The position numbers were made by a program, and so were the translations under genes. Source: Spirochaetia bacterium (lineage in GTDB: Bacteria; Spirochaetota; Spirochaetia; Treponematales; Breznakiellaceae). Taken from it: a stretch of DNA of 64,000 nucleotides. The DNA lies in contig BNUX01000003.1 of NCBI GenBank assembly GCA_025997675.1, forward strand, positions 13,520-77,519, read 5' to 3'. Positions 27,424 through 36,625 of this stretch are shown here, in pieces. Under the pieces are notes generated by a model. It did no database searches. It worked only from the letters and a program-made list of their open reading frames with translations, and was not told the origin of the DNA. The first letter of the stretch is position 1. Each line of letters opens with the position of its first letter.

Positions 27424-28353
27424 ATGCGGAACGTCCTGAGCATTGAAGCTCCCTGTAAGATAAACCTGCACCTACGGGTAAAGGGCCGGCGTACCGACGG
27501 GTTTCACGATTTGAAGAGCATCTTCCTGGCCCTGGCCTTTGGGGATACCCTCCATTTCGAGTGCGGAGAGGCCGGCGCAGGGGATGAGTTCCTTGTGGAA
27601 GGCCGGGAGGAATTGCCCCGGAGGGACAACATCGTCCTTAAGGCGGTGAACCTTTTCAGGGCAAGGACCGGGTTTGATGCCCCCCTCCGGATACGCCTGG
27701 AAAAACGTATCCCCCTGGGCGCAGGGCTTGGGGGCGGGTCCTCCGATGCCGCGTCAACCCTGCTGGCCCTGAATGCGCTTATGGGACGGATGGGACATCC
27801 GCTGTCAATCGGCGGCGAAGCGCTTCGGCAGATGGCTCTGGAACTGGGCAGCGATGTGCCCTTCTTTCTGGGCGCATCAGGCGCGGCCTATGTGACCGGC
27901 CGCGGGGAGCATATACGGCCCATTCCGGGGCCGCCGGATTGTGCGGTGCTGCTGGTAAAACCCGGGTTTTCCCGTAATACCGCCGGGGCCTTCGGGCTCT
28001 TGGACGCCCACCGGCTTGATGCAGGCGGAAGCGGTAACCGGGCTGAGCTTTCAGAGCAGGCCCTGGTTGAGGCCCTGAAAGGCCCCCCTGCTCTTTGGCC
28101 CTATGGGAATGACTTCCTGGAGGTCTTTTTGGCACAGGGGGAGAATGCGGAACGGGATGCGTACCGGGCTATCCTGGGGGGCTTAGCGGAAGCGGGGGCG
28201 GATTTTTGTGGTCTTACCGGGTCGGGATCGGCCTGTTTTGGGATATTTGCGGGAGGAGGAGGCGGACCGGTAGGTCCGGTGCTATTAAAGCCGGAAGTTT
28301 TCACTCTTTTAACCTTTCCCCTTGCGCGTTTGGGTAATGCGGTATTAAAATAG
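27424..28353 (+). CDS. ispE: 4-diphosphocytidyl-2-C-methyl-D-erythritol kinase
   Basis: A 309-residue GHMP kinase. It starts IEAPCKINLHLRVKGRRTDGFHDLKSIF, with the ATP-binding motif PLGAGLGGGSSDAAS and the C-terminal GLTGSGSACFGIF. It phosphorylates the 2-OH of CDP-methylerythritol in the MEP pathway of isoprenoid synthesis, so the organism uses that route rather than mevalonate for at least part of its isoprenoids. It opens a cluster with spoVG, tRNA-Gln and rplY. The probable leaderless start is discussed separately. Confidence 0.95.
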   Translation: MRNVLSIEAPCKINLHLRVKGRRTDGFHDLKSIFLALAFGDTLHFECGEAGAGDEFLVEGREELPRRDNIVLKAVNLFRARTGFDAPLRIRLEKRIPLGAGLGGGSSDAASTLLALNALMGRMGHPLSIGGEALRQMALELGSDVPFFLGASGAAYVTGRGEHIRPIPGPPDCAVLLVKPGFSRNTAGAFGLLDAHRLDAGGSGNRAELSEQALVEALKGPPALWPYGNDFLEVFLAQGENAERDAYRAILGGLAEAGADFCGLTGSGSACFGIFAGGGGGPVGPVLLKPEVFTLLTFPLARLGNAVLK

Positions 28354-28394
28354 ATACTGGTGAATAAACCTGGACCAATAAAAGGAGAGACGCC

Positions 28395-28676
28395 ATGGAG
28401 ATTACCGATATCAGGGTCCGCAAGGTAGCTGGAGAGGGAAAACTAAAGGCTTATGTGACGGTTACATTTGATGACTGTTTTGTCGTCCACAATGTAAAGA
28501 TCATCGAAGGGAAGAGCGGCGTGTTTATCGCCATGCCGAGCCGGAAAACGAGGGTAGGAGAGTACAAGGATGTTGCCCATCCTATCCACCCGGAGTTCCG
28601 GGCGGAGCTACAGCAGAAAATCCTGGACCGCTACGATTCCGGCAATGTCCAGGATGATCCCACTGTAGAAATTTAG
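28395..28676 (+). CDS. spoVG: SpoVG regulator
   Basis: A 93-residue protein with the complete SpoVG pattern: MEITDIRVRKV, AYVTVTFDDCFVVHNVKIIEG, FIAMPSRKTRVGEYKDVAHPI and AELQQKILDRY. SpoVG is a small DNA/RNA-binding regulator found in Firmicutes and spirochetes. AAAGGAGAG lies upstream of the ATG. The gene order spoVG, tRNA-Gln, rplY suggests that all three are read together. Confidence 0.95.
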   Translation: MEITDIRVRKVAGEGKLKAYVTVTFDDCFVVHNVKIIEGKSGVFIAMPSRKTRVGEYKDVAHPIHPEFRAELQQKILDRYDSGNVQDDPTVEI

Positions 28677-28683
28677 GTGTTAT

Positions 28684-28755
28684 TGGGACGTAGGCAAGTG
28701 GTAAGCCACCGGGTTTTGGCTCCGGCATGCACAGGTTCGACCCCTGTCGTCCCAG
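28684..28755 (+). tRNA. tRNA-Gln (TTG)
   Basis: A 72-base cloverleaf: acceptor TGGGACG/CGTCCCA, short D stem GGC/GCC, anticodon stem CCGGG/TCCGG around the loop TTTTGGC, anticodon TTG for glutamine, T loop TTCGACC. CCA is not encoded. It is embedded between spoVG (7 bases away) and rplY (16 bases), so it must be cut out of their common message or have a promoter inside spoVG. Confidence 0.9.
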
Positions 28756-28771
28756 AGAAGAGGAGTTTAAC

Positions 28772-29431
28772 ATGAGTAACGTTGTTTTTGCCGCCAAAAA
28801 CCGGGCGGATGCGGGGTCCAAGGGAGCCCGCCGGTTAAGGAAGGAGGGACGTATTCCCGCAGTGGTGTACGGGCGCTCCGGCACGGCCCTGTCCATAGAT
28901 ATGGACGCCCTGGAATTTATCAACAGTGCCAAGGGTATTTCCGAAAGTACCATCGTCACCATCAATGTCGATGGGATCACCCATCAGGCCTTTGTAAAGG
29001 ATACCCAGCGGAATATCACCAACGGACAGGTCCTCCACGTAGACTTCTACGAGGTCGAAGCAGGGGTAATCCTCCGGGCCAAAGTTTCGGTCCACGTCCA
29101 CGGGAATCCCGTTGGGGTCCGGGAAGGGGGCATCCTGGAAGCGCCCCTCCACGACATTGAAGTGGAATGCCTGCCCAAGGACCTCCCCGAGCGGCTTGAT
29201 GTGGATATCGCGGAACTCAAGGTGAACCAGTCCATCCACGTCCGGGATCTTAAGCTTGGCGATGGGGTACGGCTCATTTCCAACCCCGATCAGGTAGTAG
29301 CCCTGGTGAAATTCGCCAAAGCGGAAGTTGAAGTCGCCGCGGAAACTGAAGCCGCCGCCGCTGAACCCGCAGAAGCAGCCAAGGATGGCAAAGAACCTGC
29401 TAAGGAACCCGCCAAGGACGCTAAAGCCTAA
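28772..29431 (+). CDS. rplY: 50S ribosomal protein L25 (CTC family)
   Basis: A 219-residue long-form L25. N-terminal RRLRKEGRIPAVVYGRSG and TIVTINVDGITHQAFVKDTQRN, NGQVLHVDFYEV belong to the 5S rRNA-binding domain; GGILEAPLHDIEVECLPKDLPE belongs to the TL5/CTC C-terminal domain. The tail after ~185 is Ala/Glu/Lys-rich and probably disordered. AGGAG precedes the ATG. It binds 5S rRNA in the large subunit. Confidence 0.95.
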   Translation: MSNVVFAAKNRADAGSKGARRLRKEGRIPAVVYGRSGTALSIDMDALEFINSAKGISESTIVTINVDGITHQAFVKDTQRNITNGQVLHVDFYEVEAGVILRAKVSVHVHGNPVGVREGGILEAPLHDIEVECLPKDLPERLDVDIAELKVNQSIHVRDLKLGDGVRLISNPDQVVALVKFAKAEVEVAAETEAAAAEPAEAAKDGKEPAKEPAKDAKA

Positions 29432-29440
29432 CAGGGCTCA

Positions 29441-30760
29441 ATGGAAGCACAGGCCTTTGAAACAGCGGTTGCTGCGGGTTTGGGAAGCCGGCCGGAGGAT
29501 ACGGTCTTTCTCGCCGCAGTTTCCGGGGGCGCGGATTCTACCGCCATGCTTGCCGCCCTGGCCGGTCTCAGAGGCACCCCTCCGTTTGAGCTCCGTTGCC
29601 TCCACGTAGAACACGGTATTCGTCCCGCCGTCGAAAGCCGGGGGGACGCCGCTGCGGTGGAGGCGCTTTGCGCGGAGTTCCGTATCCCCTGCTCCGTGGT
29701 TTCCATTCCCCCGGGAAAGATTGAGCGGACGGCCAGGCGGCGGGGTATCGGCCTGGAGGCGGCGGCCCGGCTGTACCGGCACGCCGCGTGGAACGCCGAA
29801 GCCCGGCGGGTGGGGGCGTCAAAGGTCCTGGTAGCCCATACACAGGACGACCTCCTGGAAACGGTGTTGATGCGCCTCCTCCGGGGTTCCGGTCCCGCAG
29901 GATTGGCAGCCATGCCCCGCTCCCGTGGCCGCATACAGAGGCCCCTCCTGGACCGGAGCCGCGCCGATGTTTTAGCCTACCTTGCCGCACGGGGCATCCC
30001 CTACAGAACCGATTCCACCAATGCGGACCCCGCGTTCCTGCGTAACCGTATCCGGCATACGCTGATCCCCTGTCTGGACGAATTCTTCCCCAACTGGAAG
30101 CGGGCCCTGCTTGATGTAGCGGAAACCCAGCGTATGGCGGCAGATTTCCTTAGCGCCGAAGCTGCCGCCAGGATTCCCTGGACCGGGGATAGAGCCTGGT
30201 CTACATCATCAAAGAACTTCTTTTCCCAAAGCCCGATACTAAGGGAGGAGGCCCTCTTTGCCGTGTTGGATAAGGTGACAGGAGCCGCCAAACCGCCCCG
30301 GCGGAGGAGTCTGCGGCTGTTTGCGGGGGGAACCCTTGGGGCACTGGATCTGGGGCACGCCATCCTCCGAAGGGACGCCGAACGGGTCACGGTGGGCTTG
30401 CCACAGCCGGAATCCGGATTTCTCCTGTTGATTAAAGGGCCGGGAATATATAAGCTAAAGGGGCTTACCATCAGGGCTTCCCCGGAGGACACGGCGGGCC
30501 AAAGGTCCACCGGTTTCTTTGCGGGGCTTCCCCTGGCGCTGCGGCGGAATTATCCCGGGGATTATATAATCAGGGGGGGCCGGAAACACCGGGCGTCGGA
30601 GTATGTCCGGGGGAAGGGCCTACCGGCTTCCGGCCTCATCACCGCCGAGGATGCACGGGGGCCTGCGGCATTTATCGGCTGCGGAGGGGATGGTTGTTCG
30701 ATTGTGGTAACCAGGGAAGAAGAGAACCGGGAAAGCGGGTTATTCTTTTCTATTCAATAG
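29441..30760 (+). CDS. tilS: tRNA(Ile)-lysidine synthase
   Basis: A 439-residue PP-loop ATPase. The loop is SGGADST at 28-34, then LRCLHVEHGIRP, VAHTQDDLLETVLMRLLRG and TDSTNADPAFLRNRIRHTLIP, the TilS-specific region. It adds lysine to C34 of tRNA-Ile(CAU), changing its reading from AUG to AUA. The C-terminal domain (FAGLPLALRRNYPGDYI) is present. It begins 9 bases after rplY and is followed by ftsH at about 13 bases, the common tilS-ftsH pairing. Confidence 0.94.
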   Translation: MEAQAFETAVAAGLGSRPEDTVFLAAVSGGADSTAMLAALAGLRGTPPFELRCLHVEHGIRPAVESRGDAAAVEALCAEFRIPCSVVSIPPGKIERTARRRGIGLEAAARLYRHAAWNAEARRVGASKVLVAHTQDDLLETVLMRLLRGSGPAGLAAMPRSRGRIQRPLLDRSRADVLAYLAARGIPYRTDSTNADPAFLRNRIRHTLIPCLDEFFPNWKRALLDVAETQRMAADFLSAEAAARIPWTGDRAWSTSSKNFFSQSPILREEALFAVLDKVTGAAKPPRRRSLRLFAGGTLGALDLGHAILRRDAERVTVGLPQPESGFLLLIKGPGIYKLKGLTIRASPEDTAGQRSTGFFAGLPLALRRNYPGDYIIRGGRKHRASEYVRGKGLPASGLITAEDARGPAAFIGCGGDGCSIVVTREEENRESGLFFSIQ

Positions 30761-30773
30761 TAAGGGGATAGTG

Positions 30774-32645
30774 ATGTTTGATGATAAGAATAATAATATA
30801 CCGCCGTCGCGCCCGCCGCTGCAAACCGGCAGGCCTAACCGGTTTACCCTGTTTTTTTTCCTCATCATCGTGGGGGTCTTTATCGCCTATTTCTTCAAGC
30901 CCAACACCCCTTCGATGCAGGAGATTTCCTACTCCACCTTTACCAACTACCTGGAACGAAATGAGATAAGTTCCGTCAGGATTATGGATAGCGGTATAAT
31001 AGAAGGAACCCTCAAAGGAGCATCCGGGGCCTCCCTGCAGTTTAAGACCCTCATCCCGTACCAGGACCCTTCGCTCTTGCCCACCCTGCGGGAACGGGGG
31101 ATCAATGTTTCCGGCGGGGTAAGTAAGGTGGGCCCACTGCGCATATTCCTGGAGTTGCTCCCCTGGATTATCGGGTTCGGCTTTATCTGGTTCATGATGC
31201 GGAATATGCAGGGGCCGGGAAACAGGGCCTTCCAGTTTGGGAGGAGCCGGGCCAAGCGCTACCAGGATGAGGGGAAGAAGACCACCTTCGAGGATGTGGC
31301 GGGCCAGGTGGATGCCAAGTACGAATTGCAGGAGGTTGTTTCCTTCCTAAAGGACCCTCAAAAGTTCACCAGGATGGGGGCCAAGATACCCAAGGGGGTG
31401 CTCCTGGTGGGTATGCCCGGTACGGGGAAGACCCTGATGGCAAAGGCCGTGGCCGGGGAAGCCGGGGTGGCCTACTTCCACATGTCGGGCTCCGATTTTG
31501 TGGAGATGTTCGTGGGGGTCGGGGCCAGCCGGGTCCGGGACCTCTTTGAGCAGGGCCGGAAAAGCGCCCCCTGCATCATCTTTATCGACGAACTGGACGC
31601 CGTGGGCCGCACCCGGGGGGCCGGTTACGGCGGGGGCCACGACGAACGGGAACAGACCCTGAACCAGCTCCTGGTGGAGATGGACGGCTTCGACTCCAAG
31701 GACGGGGTCATCATCCTGGCGGCCACCAACCGGCCCGATGTTCTTGACCCGGCGCTGCTCCGGCCCGGTCGCTTTGACCGGCAGGTGATAGTGGCCATGC
31801 CGGACATCAAGGAACGGGAGGCTATCCTCAAGATTCATGCCGAAAAGATACCCCTGGCTCCGGAGGTGGACCTGAGCCGCATCGCCCGGGCAACTCCGGG
31901 GATGAGCGGCGCGGAGATAGCCAACCTGGTCAACGAGGCGGCTCTCTTTGCGGCCCGGCAGGACAAGCCCACGGTGGAAATGCCCGACTTTGAGGAAGCC
32001 CGGGATAAGGTGCTCATGGGGGTGGCCCGGAAGACCCTGGTGGTTTCCGAAAGGGAACGGCGGATGACCGCCATCCACGAGGCAGGCCACGCCCTGCTCC
32101 ACTACTTCCTCAAAAACGCCGATCCCCTCCACAAGGTAACCATCATCCCCCACGGCAGGGCTTTAGGCATGGCCATGTCCCTCCCCCTGGAGGATAGTTA
32201 CAGCCGTACCAGGGGCTGGATCGAAGACCGTATCACCATCTGCTACGGCGGCTGGGCGGCGGAGAAGCTTTTCTACGACGAAACCACCACCGGTACCAAG
32301 CAGGACCTGCAACAGGCCACGGAGATGGCCCGGAAGATGGTCTGCGAATGGGGCATGGCGGAGGAACTGGGTCCCATAACCTACGGCCAGGAAGACGAGC
32401 CCATCTTCATCGGCAAGGAAATAGCCCGGCACAAGGAGTATTCCGAGGATACCGCCCGGCTTATCGACGGGGCGGTGAAGAAGATTCTGGAGGGTGCGAA
32501 AAGCTTGGCGGAATCCATACTCCTGGCCCGTAAAGCGGATCTGGAAAGATTGGCCGAGGCGCTTATCACCCAGGAAACCCTCATTGATGATGAGGTGCGC
32601 TCCATCCTGGGGCTTCCACCCCGCGCCGGCCTTGCAGAGGCCTGA
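30774..32645 (+). CDS. ftsH: ATP-dependent zinc metalloprotease FtsH
   Basis: About 623 residues. Membrane segments lie near 26-44 and 118-140, flanking a periplasmic domain. The AAA+ module has Walker A GMPGTGKT near 212, Walker [12 protein letters not shown] and the second region of homology [22 protein letters not shown]. The zinc site HEAGH is at about 435-439. FtsH degrades membrane proteins and some regulators. The start is GTG 30771 or ATG 30774, behind AAGGGG. It overlaps the next gene by one base (TGATG), coupling it to a periplasmic TPR protein and an HtrA-like lipoprotein. Confidence 0.96.
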   Translation: MFDDKNNNIPPSRPPLQTGRPNRFTLFFFLIIVGVFIAYFFKPNTPSMQEISYSTFTNYLERNEISSVRIMDSGIIEGTLKGASGASLQFKTLIPYQDPSLLPTLRERGINVSGGVSKVGPLRIFLELLPWIIGFGFIWFMMRNMQGPGNRAFQFGRSRAKRYQDEGKKTTFEDVAGQVDAKYELQEVVSFLKDPQKFTRMGAKIPKGVLLVGMPGTGKTLMAKAVAGEAGVAYFHMSGSDFVEMFVGVGASRVRDLFEQGRKSAPCIIFIDELDAVGRTRGAGYGGGHDEREQTLNQLLVEMDGFDSKDGVIILAATNRPDVLDPALLRPGRFDRQVIVAMPDIKEREAILKIHAEKIPLAPEVDLSRIARATPGMSGAEIANLVNEAALFAARQDKPTVEMPDFEEARDKVLMGVARKTLVVSERERRMTAIHEAGHALLHYFLKNADPLHKVTIIPHGRALGMAMSLPLEDSYSRTRGWIEDRITICYGGWAAEKLFYDETTTGTKQDLQQATEMARKMVCEWGMAEELGPITYGQEDEPIFIGKEIARHKEYSEDTARLIDGAVKKILEGAKSLAESILLARKADLERLAEALITQETLIDDEVRSILGLPPRAGLAEA

Positions 32646-34222
32646 TGTTCCGTAACGCCCTTTTGGCCGGCATACTGGCGGCAGCCTTGCCTGCCGCCCT
32701 TCCCGCCCAGGATGCCGCCGTGGCGGAACGTTACCTTGAGTGGGTCCGGACCGTCATCGAAAAGGATCAGTGGGATCTGGCGGAGGAGGCCCTGGAACGG
32801 GCGGCGGATTTCAGTGATGTTTCATCGGACCTTTCCTACTTGTTGGCCCTGGCCCGGGATCACCGGGACCGGCCCCGGCGGATGGTTCTGGAAGCCCTCA
32901 ACAATGCCCTGGCTGTTTCACAGTGGACCCTTTATTCCGCCGAAGATGCCCGGCTCCTCTTAGCGGAGACCCTCATCGCCATCCGGTCCTTTGAGGAAGC
33001 CCTGGGGTGTCTCGATATGGCCGGGGAAAGTGACCGGGCAATAAGCCTCCGCGCCCTGGCCTACCGGGGGCTGGGGGATGACCGGGGTTTCATCCAAACC
33101 ATTACCCAGGCTCTCAATCAATACCCCCGTTCCCCGGAACCGGTAGGTATCCTCTTTCGGTATGCAGCAAACAGAATACCCGCCGCAGATGTCCGGGAGC
33201 TTGTCTCGATGTGCTTACGGCGGCTGCCCTTCCTCCTCTTAACGGATGGGGAACTGAGTTTTCTCGCGGCCCCCTTTATCCGGGATACCGAAGAAGCCCG
33301 CCGGCTCGTCTCTGCCTACCGGGCCGCCGGGGGAACCAATCCGGAGGGTCTCCCCGCAGCCCTCAATCTGGGAATCATTGACGATAAAGAGGCCATAACG
33401 GAGCTCTTCGGGAACGGGGTACTGGACAAGGGCCTTATCGAAACAGTCCGGGGGCTCCTCCGCTCAGGGAAAGGCCGGGAGGATTTTGCGGACAGCCTTT
33501 CCCGGTTCACCGGAACTATTACGGAAGACCTCGATAGGGACGGCTGCTCCGCAACCGGCTACCGGGAGGGAGCCCTTATCAGCTATTCCTACGACGCGGA
33601 CCGGGACCGGCTGCCTGAGCTGGAAGTGGTTTTTTCCGGCGGTCTTCCGGTACGGGCTGAACAAAGGGACCAATCCACGGTATATCTGGAATGGGAACAA
33701 TACCCGGCGGTATTCCGGGCGGAATTGGAGGGGGTCGAATATATACCCCGGCCTAAAGAGTTTTTCTTTAAGCCCCTGCAATTCCGGGACCTCCTGGGAA
33801 GTTCCCTGCTCTACCCTGAACGGGAATGGAGTACGCGCATATCCCGGAGAACCCTGGTTTCCTTTGCCCACACCATAAAACAGCCCGGTAGGGTGATCCC
33901 CGGAAGCATTGAATGGATAGAGATGAACGGGGGTGTGCCCATCAAAAGCCGGGAGTATTTGAGGGATACCCTCGTGGCGGATACAACGTATCACTTGGGG
34001 CAGCCCGTCCTTCAGCGTATCGATATGGACCTGGACGGCAGGCTGGAAACGGTCAGGCGGTGGAACGACGACGGAAGCATCGCCTCCTCTCTTAGTGATT
34101 GGGATGGGGATGGGATTTATGAATATGGGGAGCGTTATGAAGGGGAGACGGTTATCCGCTCCTGGGATATGGATAAGGACGGCACCCGTGAGTATACTGA
34201 AACCGGTGTGGGGGATAGGTAA
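32645..34222 (+). CDS. Exported TPR-like protein with Asp-rich repeats, function unknown
   Basis: A 525-residue protein with a signal peptide (LLAGILAAALPAALPAQ). The first ~290 residues are helical repeats resembling TPR/Sel1 units (AEEALERAADFSDVS, LLAETLIAIRSFEEALGCLDMAGE). The last third is beta-rich and holds four short D-x-D-x-D-G-like loops (DLDRDGCSA, DMDLDGRLE, DWDGDGIYE, DMDKDGTRE) that look like calcium-binding dockerin/EF-type loops. Translation is coupled to ftsH by a one-base overlap, and an HtrA-like gene follows after 2 bases, so a periplasmic quality-control role is plausible but not shown. Confidence 0.65.
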   Translation: MFRNALLAGILAAALPAALPAQDAAVAERYLEWVRTVIEKDQWDLAEEALERAADFSDVSSDLSYLLALARDHRDRPRRMVLEALNNALAVSQWTLYSAEDARLLLAETLIAIRSFEEALGCLDMAGESDRAISLRALAYRGLGDDRGFIQTITQALNQYPRSPEPVGILFRYAANRIPAADVRELVSMCLRRLPFLLLTDGELSFLAAPFIRDTEEARRLVSAYRAAGGTNPEGLPAALNLGIIDDKEAITELFGNGVLDKGLIETVRGLLRSGKGREDFADSLSRFTGTITEDLDRDGCSATGYREGALISYSYDADRDRLPELEVVFSGGLPVRAEQRDQSTVYLEWEQYPAVFRAELEGVEYIPRPKEFFFKPLQFRDLLGSSLLYPEREWSTRISRRTLVSFAHTIKQPGRVIPGSIEWIEMNGGVPIKSREYLRDTLVADTTYHLGQPVLQRIDMDLDGRLETVRRWNDDGSIASSLSDWDGDGIYEYGERYEGETVIRSWDMDKDGTREYTETGVGDR

Positions 34223-34224
34223 GC

Positions 34225-36024
34225 ATGGCTTTTCAAAGAATCAGAAGGATTATCATTGTGGGGGCCGTTTTTCTTCTGTCCTCCTGCATTTCCCCGGCAC
34301 GGGCGGAGAAACGGCTTGCCCCGTGGCGATCCACCGAAGCCCTGCGGCTTGACGATATTGAGGGCCATATCCGGGAGGACCCGGCCAAGGCCATCCACCT
34401 TATTGGGGTGTACCGCAGCATATATCATCAGGAAATGGAGGAAAGCCTGGCGTCCTTAGAGGAGCAGGCGGTACAAAACCTCTTAGCAGCCCAGGCCCTG
34501 GCGATTAGCGAAAAGCGCTGGGAGGACGCCGCATCGGAGGCCCGTTCCCTGGCCAGCCTGGGGATTGCCGTGCCCCATACCGGCATGGAACCGGATTTTC
34601 TCCTGGCGGACGCCAAGGATCGCCTTTCCGCCGGGGACAACCTTCCCGCCTATCTGAACGCCGTCCGTTCCCACGCATTAAAGCCCCTGTCGCCGGCGGA
34701 TGCTTTGTTGTTTCTGGAACGGGCGGCGGCGGTGCAGCAAAGAAGGGCCGCCGCCTTCTTCCTTTCCATCATTGAGGAACAGGGGGGAACCGCGCCGGAG
34801 AACCTGCGCCAATTCGCCCGGGGGCAGGATACCGCCACGGATATGATCAAGGGGGTGGTTACGGTCCTGGTAAACCGGGGCTACCGGATTCAGCGGGGCG
34901 CCGGGTCTGCGGATTGGGTCCTGGGTTCCGCCTTCTTTGTGGACGCCTCGGGTCTCTTGATCACCAATTACCACGTCATCGCCAGCGAGGTGGACCCCAC
35001 CTATGAGGGGTATTCACGGATGTTTATACGCCTGGGGGACGCCTCAAGTCCCCGTATCCCCGCCAAGGTTATCGGCTGGGATAAGGCTATGGACCTGGCG
35101 CTGATCAAGGCTGAAATAAAGCCGGAGTATGTCTTTTCCCTGGTGGACTGGGTTATCCCCAAGGTGGGGGATACGGTGCTTGCCATCGGTTCCCCGGTGG
35201 GTCTGGAAAAGACCGTAACCCGGGGCATCGTTTCCGCCCTGGGACGGCGGCTCCTCCAAATCGGGGACGTGATACAGATTGACGCGGCGGTAAACCACGG
35301 CAATTCCGGCGGTCCCGTGGTGGACACCGACGGCCGCCTGGTGGGCATCGTCTTTGCCGGGGTTGAAGCCTACCAGGGCCTTAACTTCGCGGTCCCCGCG
35401 GAACGGCTTGCCGCTGCCCTGCCGGCCATGCTGGCCGGGGGTAAAGCCCAGAGGCCCTGGCTGGGTCTCACCCTCAGCGAAACCAACAAGGGGGCGGAGA
35501 TCATCTACGTGGCCCCCTATACCCCCGCGGCGGAACACCGGATTCCCGAGGGGCTTTTCATCACCAGCATCAACGGCAAAGAAGTCACCGCTCCCCAGGG
35601 CGCACTGATCCCCGCCCTCCAGGACCGGCTCTTCTCCGACCGTCCCGGGGAACTGGTAGCCCTGACCAGTTCCGACGGTGTCCGCCGGGTCCTTCAAACC
35701 GCCCCCCGTCCGGATGTCCCCCTGGCGGAGGCTGCCAAAAAGGACAGCCGGGAACGGATGGCCGCCCCCCTCTTCGGCCTCATCCTGGGCCCCTCCATGA
35801 ACCGTGGGCTTTCCGGCTCCTACCTGGTCAAAAAGGTGGTCCGGGGTTCCATCGCCGATGAGGCGGGGCTTTCGGAGCAGGACCCGATATTCATCCGGAG
35901 CTTCAAGCTTGAGGAAAAAGACGGGTATGCGCTGCTGGACATCAATGTAAAGAAACGGCGTATGGGGTACCTGGAAACCTTTATGCGGCTCCCGGCGCTG
36001 CTGGATTCGCCGGATACCTTATAG
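34225..36024 (+). CDS. HtrA/DegP-like serine protease lipoprotein
   Basis: A 599-residue protein with a lipoprotein-type signal (IIIVGAVFLLSSC). A helical region spans ~40-200. The trypsin-like domain has the full catalytic triad: H250 (TNYHVI), D290 (MDLALI) and S361 (NHGNSGGPVV). Two PDZ-like regions follow (~410-500 and ~520-590, VVRGSIADEAGLSEQDPIFI). HtrA proteases clear misfolded envelope proteins; here it is tethered by lipid and preceded by a large helical module. Its stop codon overlaps the nucleotidyltransferase gene on the other strand by 6 bases and lies in a 32-bp repeat. Confidence 0.85.
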   Translation: MAFQRIRRIIIVGAVFLLSSCISPARAEKRLAPWRSTEALRLDDIEGHIREDPAKAIHLIGVYRSIYHQEMEESLASLEEQAVQNLLAAQALAISEKRWEDAASEARSLASLGIAVPHTGMEPDFLLADAKDRLSAGDNLPAYLNAVRSHALKPLSPADALLFLERAAAVQQRRAAAFFLSIIEEQGGTAPENLRQFARGQDTATDMIKGVVTVLVNRGYRIQRGAGSADWVLGSAFFVDASGLLITNYHVIASEVDPTYEGYSRMFIRLGDASSPRIPAKVIGWDKAMDLALIKAEIKPEYVFSLVDWVIPKVGDTVLAIGSPVGLEKTVTRGIVSALGRRLLQIGDVIQIDAAVNHGNSGGPVVDTDGRLVGIVFAGVEAYQGLNFAVPAERLAAALPAMLAGGKAQRPWLGLTLSETNKGAEIIYVAPYTPAAEHRIPEGLFITSINGKEVTAPQGALIPALQDRLFSDRPGELVALTSSDGVRRVLQTAPRPDVPLAEAAKKDSRERMAAPLFGLILGPSMNRGLSGSYLVKKVVRGSIADEAGLSEQDPIFIRSFKLEEKDGYALLDINVKKRRMGYLETFMRLPALLDSPDTL

Positions 36025-36043
36025 CAACTCTACGCCGGTTGCC
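36012..36043. repeat. 32-bp direct repeat, copy 1
   Basis: From GGATACCTTATAG to CCGGTTGCC, identical over 32 bases to 36594-36625 and in the same orientation. This copy spans the htrA stop codon and the last codons of the nucleotidyltransferase gene. The two copies bracket the nucleotidyltransferase/HEPN pair. Confidence 0.9.
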
Positions 36044-36351
36044 AGGACTTCTTTGATAAAGGGGTTGTCGTCTTCGAGGTCGGCGGTTTCAAAAACCAGG
36101 GGTTCAAAGGGAACCTTACGGTATTTCCCGCCGAATGCTCTGCCTAAACCTAAGAGTTCCGCGATAAGTTCGTACCGCTCTTTTCCCCCGTAATCGGGCA
36201 TAAAGAAACAGATATCCACATCGCTTAACTCGGTGGCATAGCCCTTGGCATAGGAGCCAAAGAGAACTGCCTTTTCTACGGGCAGTACCGTTTTTACATC
36301 CGCCGCGAAATCGCGGGCCAGCCGGGTCATTTCTTTAATGTCAGCAGCCAT
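36019..36351 (-). CDS. MNT-type nucleotidyltransferase
   Basis: A 110-residue minimal nucleotidyltransferase. The active-site signature GSYAKGYATELSDVDI (G-S-x10-D-x-D) is intact. MNT proteins pair with HEPN proteins and in studied cases act as antitoxins that AMPylate the HEPN RNase. AAGGAGG precedes the ATG at 36351. The start overlaps the truncated HEPN gene by 25 bases, so the pair is cotranscribed from the promoter at 36515-36543. Its last 25 bases lie in the 32-bp repeat. Confidence 0.85.
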   Translation of the reverse strand: MAADIKEMTRLARDFAADVKTVLPVEKAVLFGSYAKGYATELSDVDICFFMPDYGGKERYELIAELLGLGRAFGGKYRKVPFEPLVFETADLEDDNPFIKEVLATGVELL

Positions 36352-36485
36352 GTGAGCGCCTCCTTGGTCCGAGCTAACAGGGCGGCGGTATAGAACCACC
36401 GGCCGCCTGCATACATGGCGTCCGCCGTGTCCAAGTCATCTTGGGCATATTGAAGCCAAATGGCGTATTTTTCTTCTGTTGTCAT
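36327..36485 (-). pseudogene. Truncated HEPN-domain toxin gene
   Basis: A 52-codon frame (start ATG 36485, stop 36327) reading MTTEEKYAIWLQYAQDDLDT, then ADAMYAGGRWFYTAALLAR. This is the first half of a HEPN protein: the W-x3-A-x2-DL-x2-A start and the G-x-Y/W-x3-A helix are recognisable. A full HEPN protein is ~120-140 residues and carries the R-x4-6-H RNase motif in the second half, which is missing here; the frame instead runs into the nucleotidyltransferase start. GGGGAG lies 10 bases before the ATG. I read it as a toxin gene that lost its 3' part. Confidence 0.65.
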
Positions 36486-36514
36486 ACTTTAGCCGCTCCC
36501 CGTTTCATGCTTGT

Positions 36515-36543
36515 AGTATAGGGCATACTGCCGGGGTTCGCAA
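36515..36543 (-). promoter_or_regulatory. Promoter of the HEPN/MNT pair
   Basis: Minus strand: TTGCGA (36543-36538), 17-base spacer, TATACT (36520-36515). The expected start is near 36508, about 20 bases before the HEPN remnant ATG. Confidence 0.6.
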
Positions 36544-36593
36544 GCGAGCGTGGGCTCTGTCTGAAACTCCCTGGCCTTCTTCCTCTATCCCCT

Positions 36594-36625
36594 GGATACC
36601 TTATAGCAACTCTACGCCGGTTGCC
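36594..36625. repeat. 32-bp direct repeat, copy 2
   Basis: Exact second copy of 36012-36043. Here it supplies the last four codons and TAG stop of the small gene at 36612-36830. Sequence to either side differs from copy 1. Confidence 0.9.
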
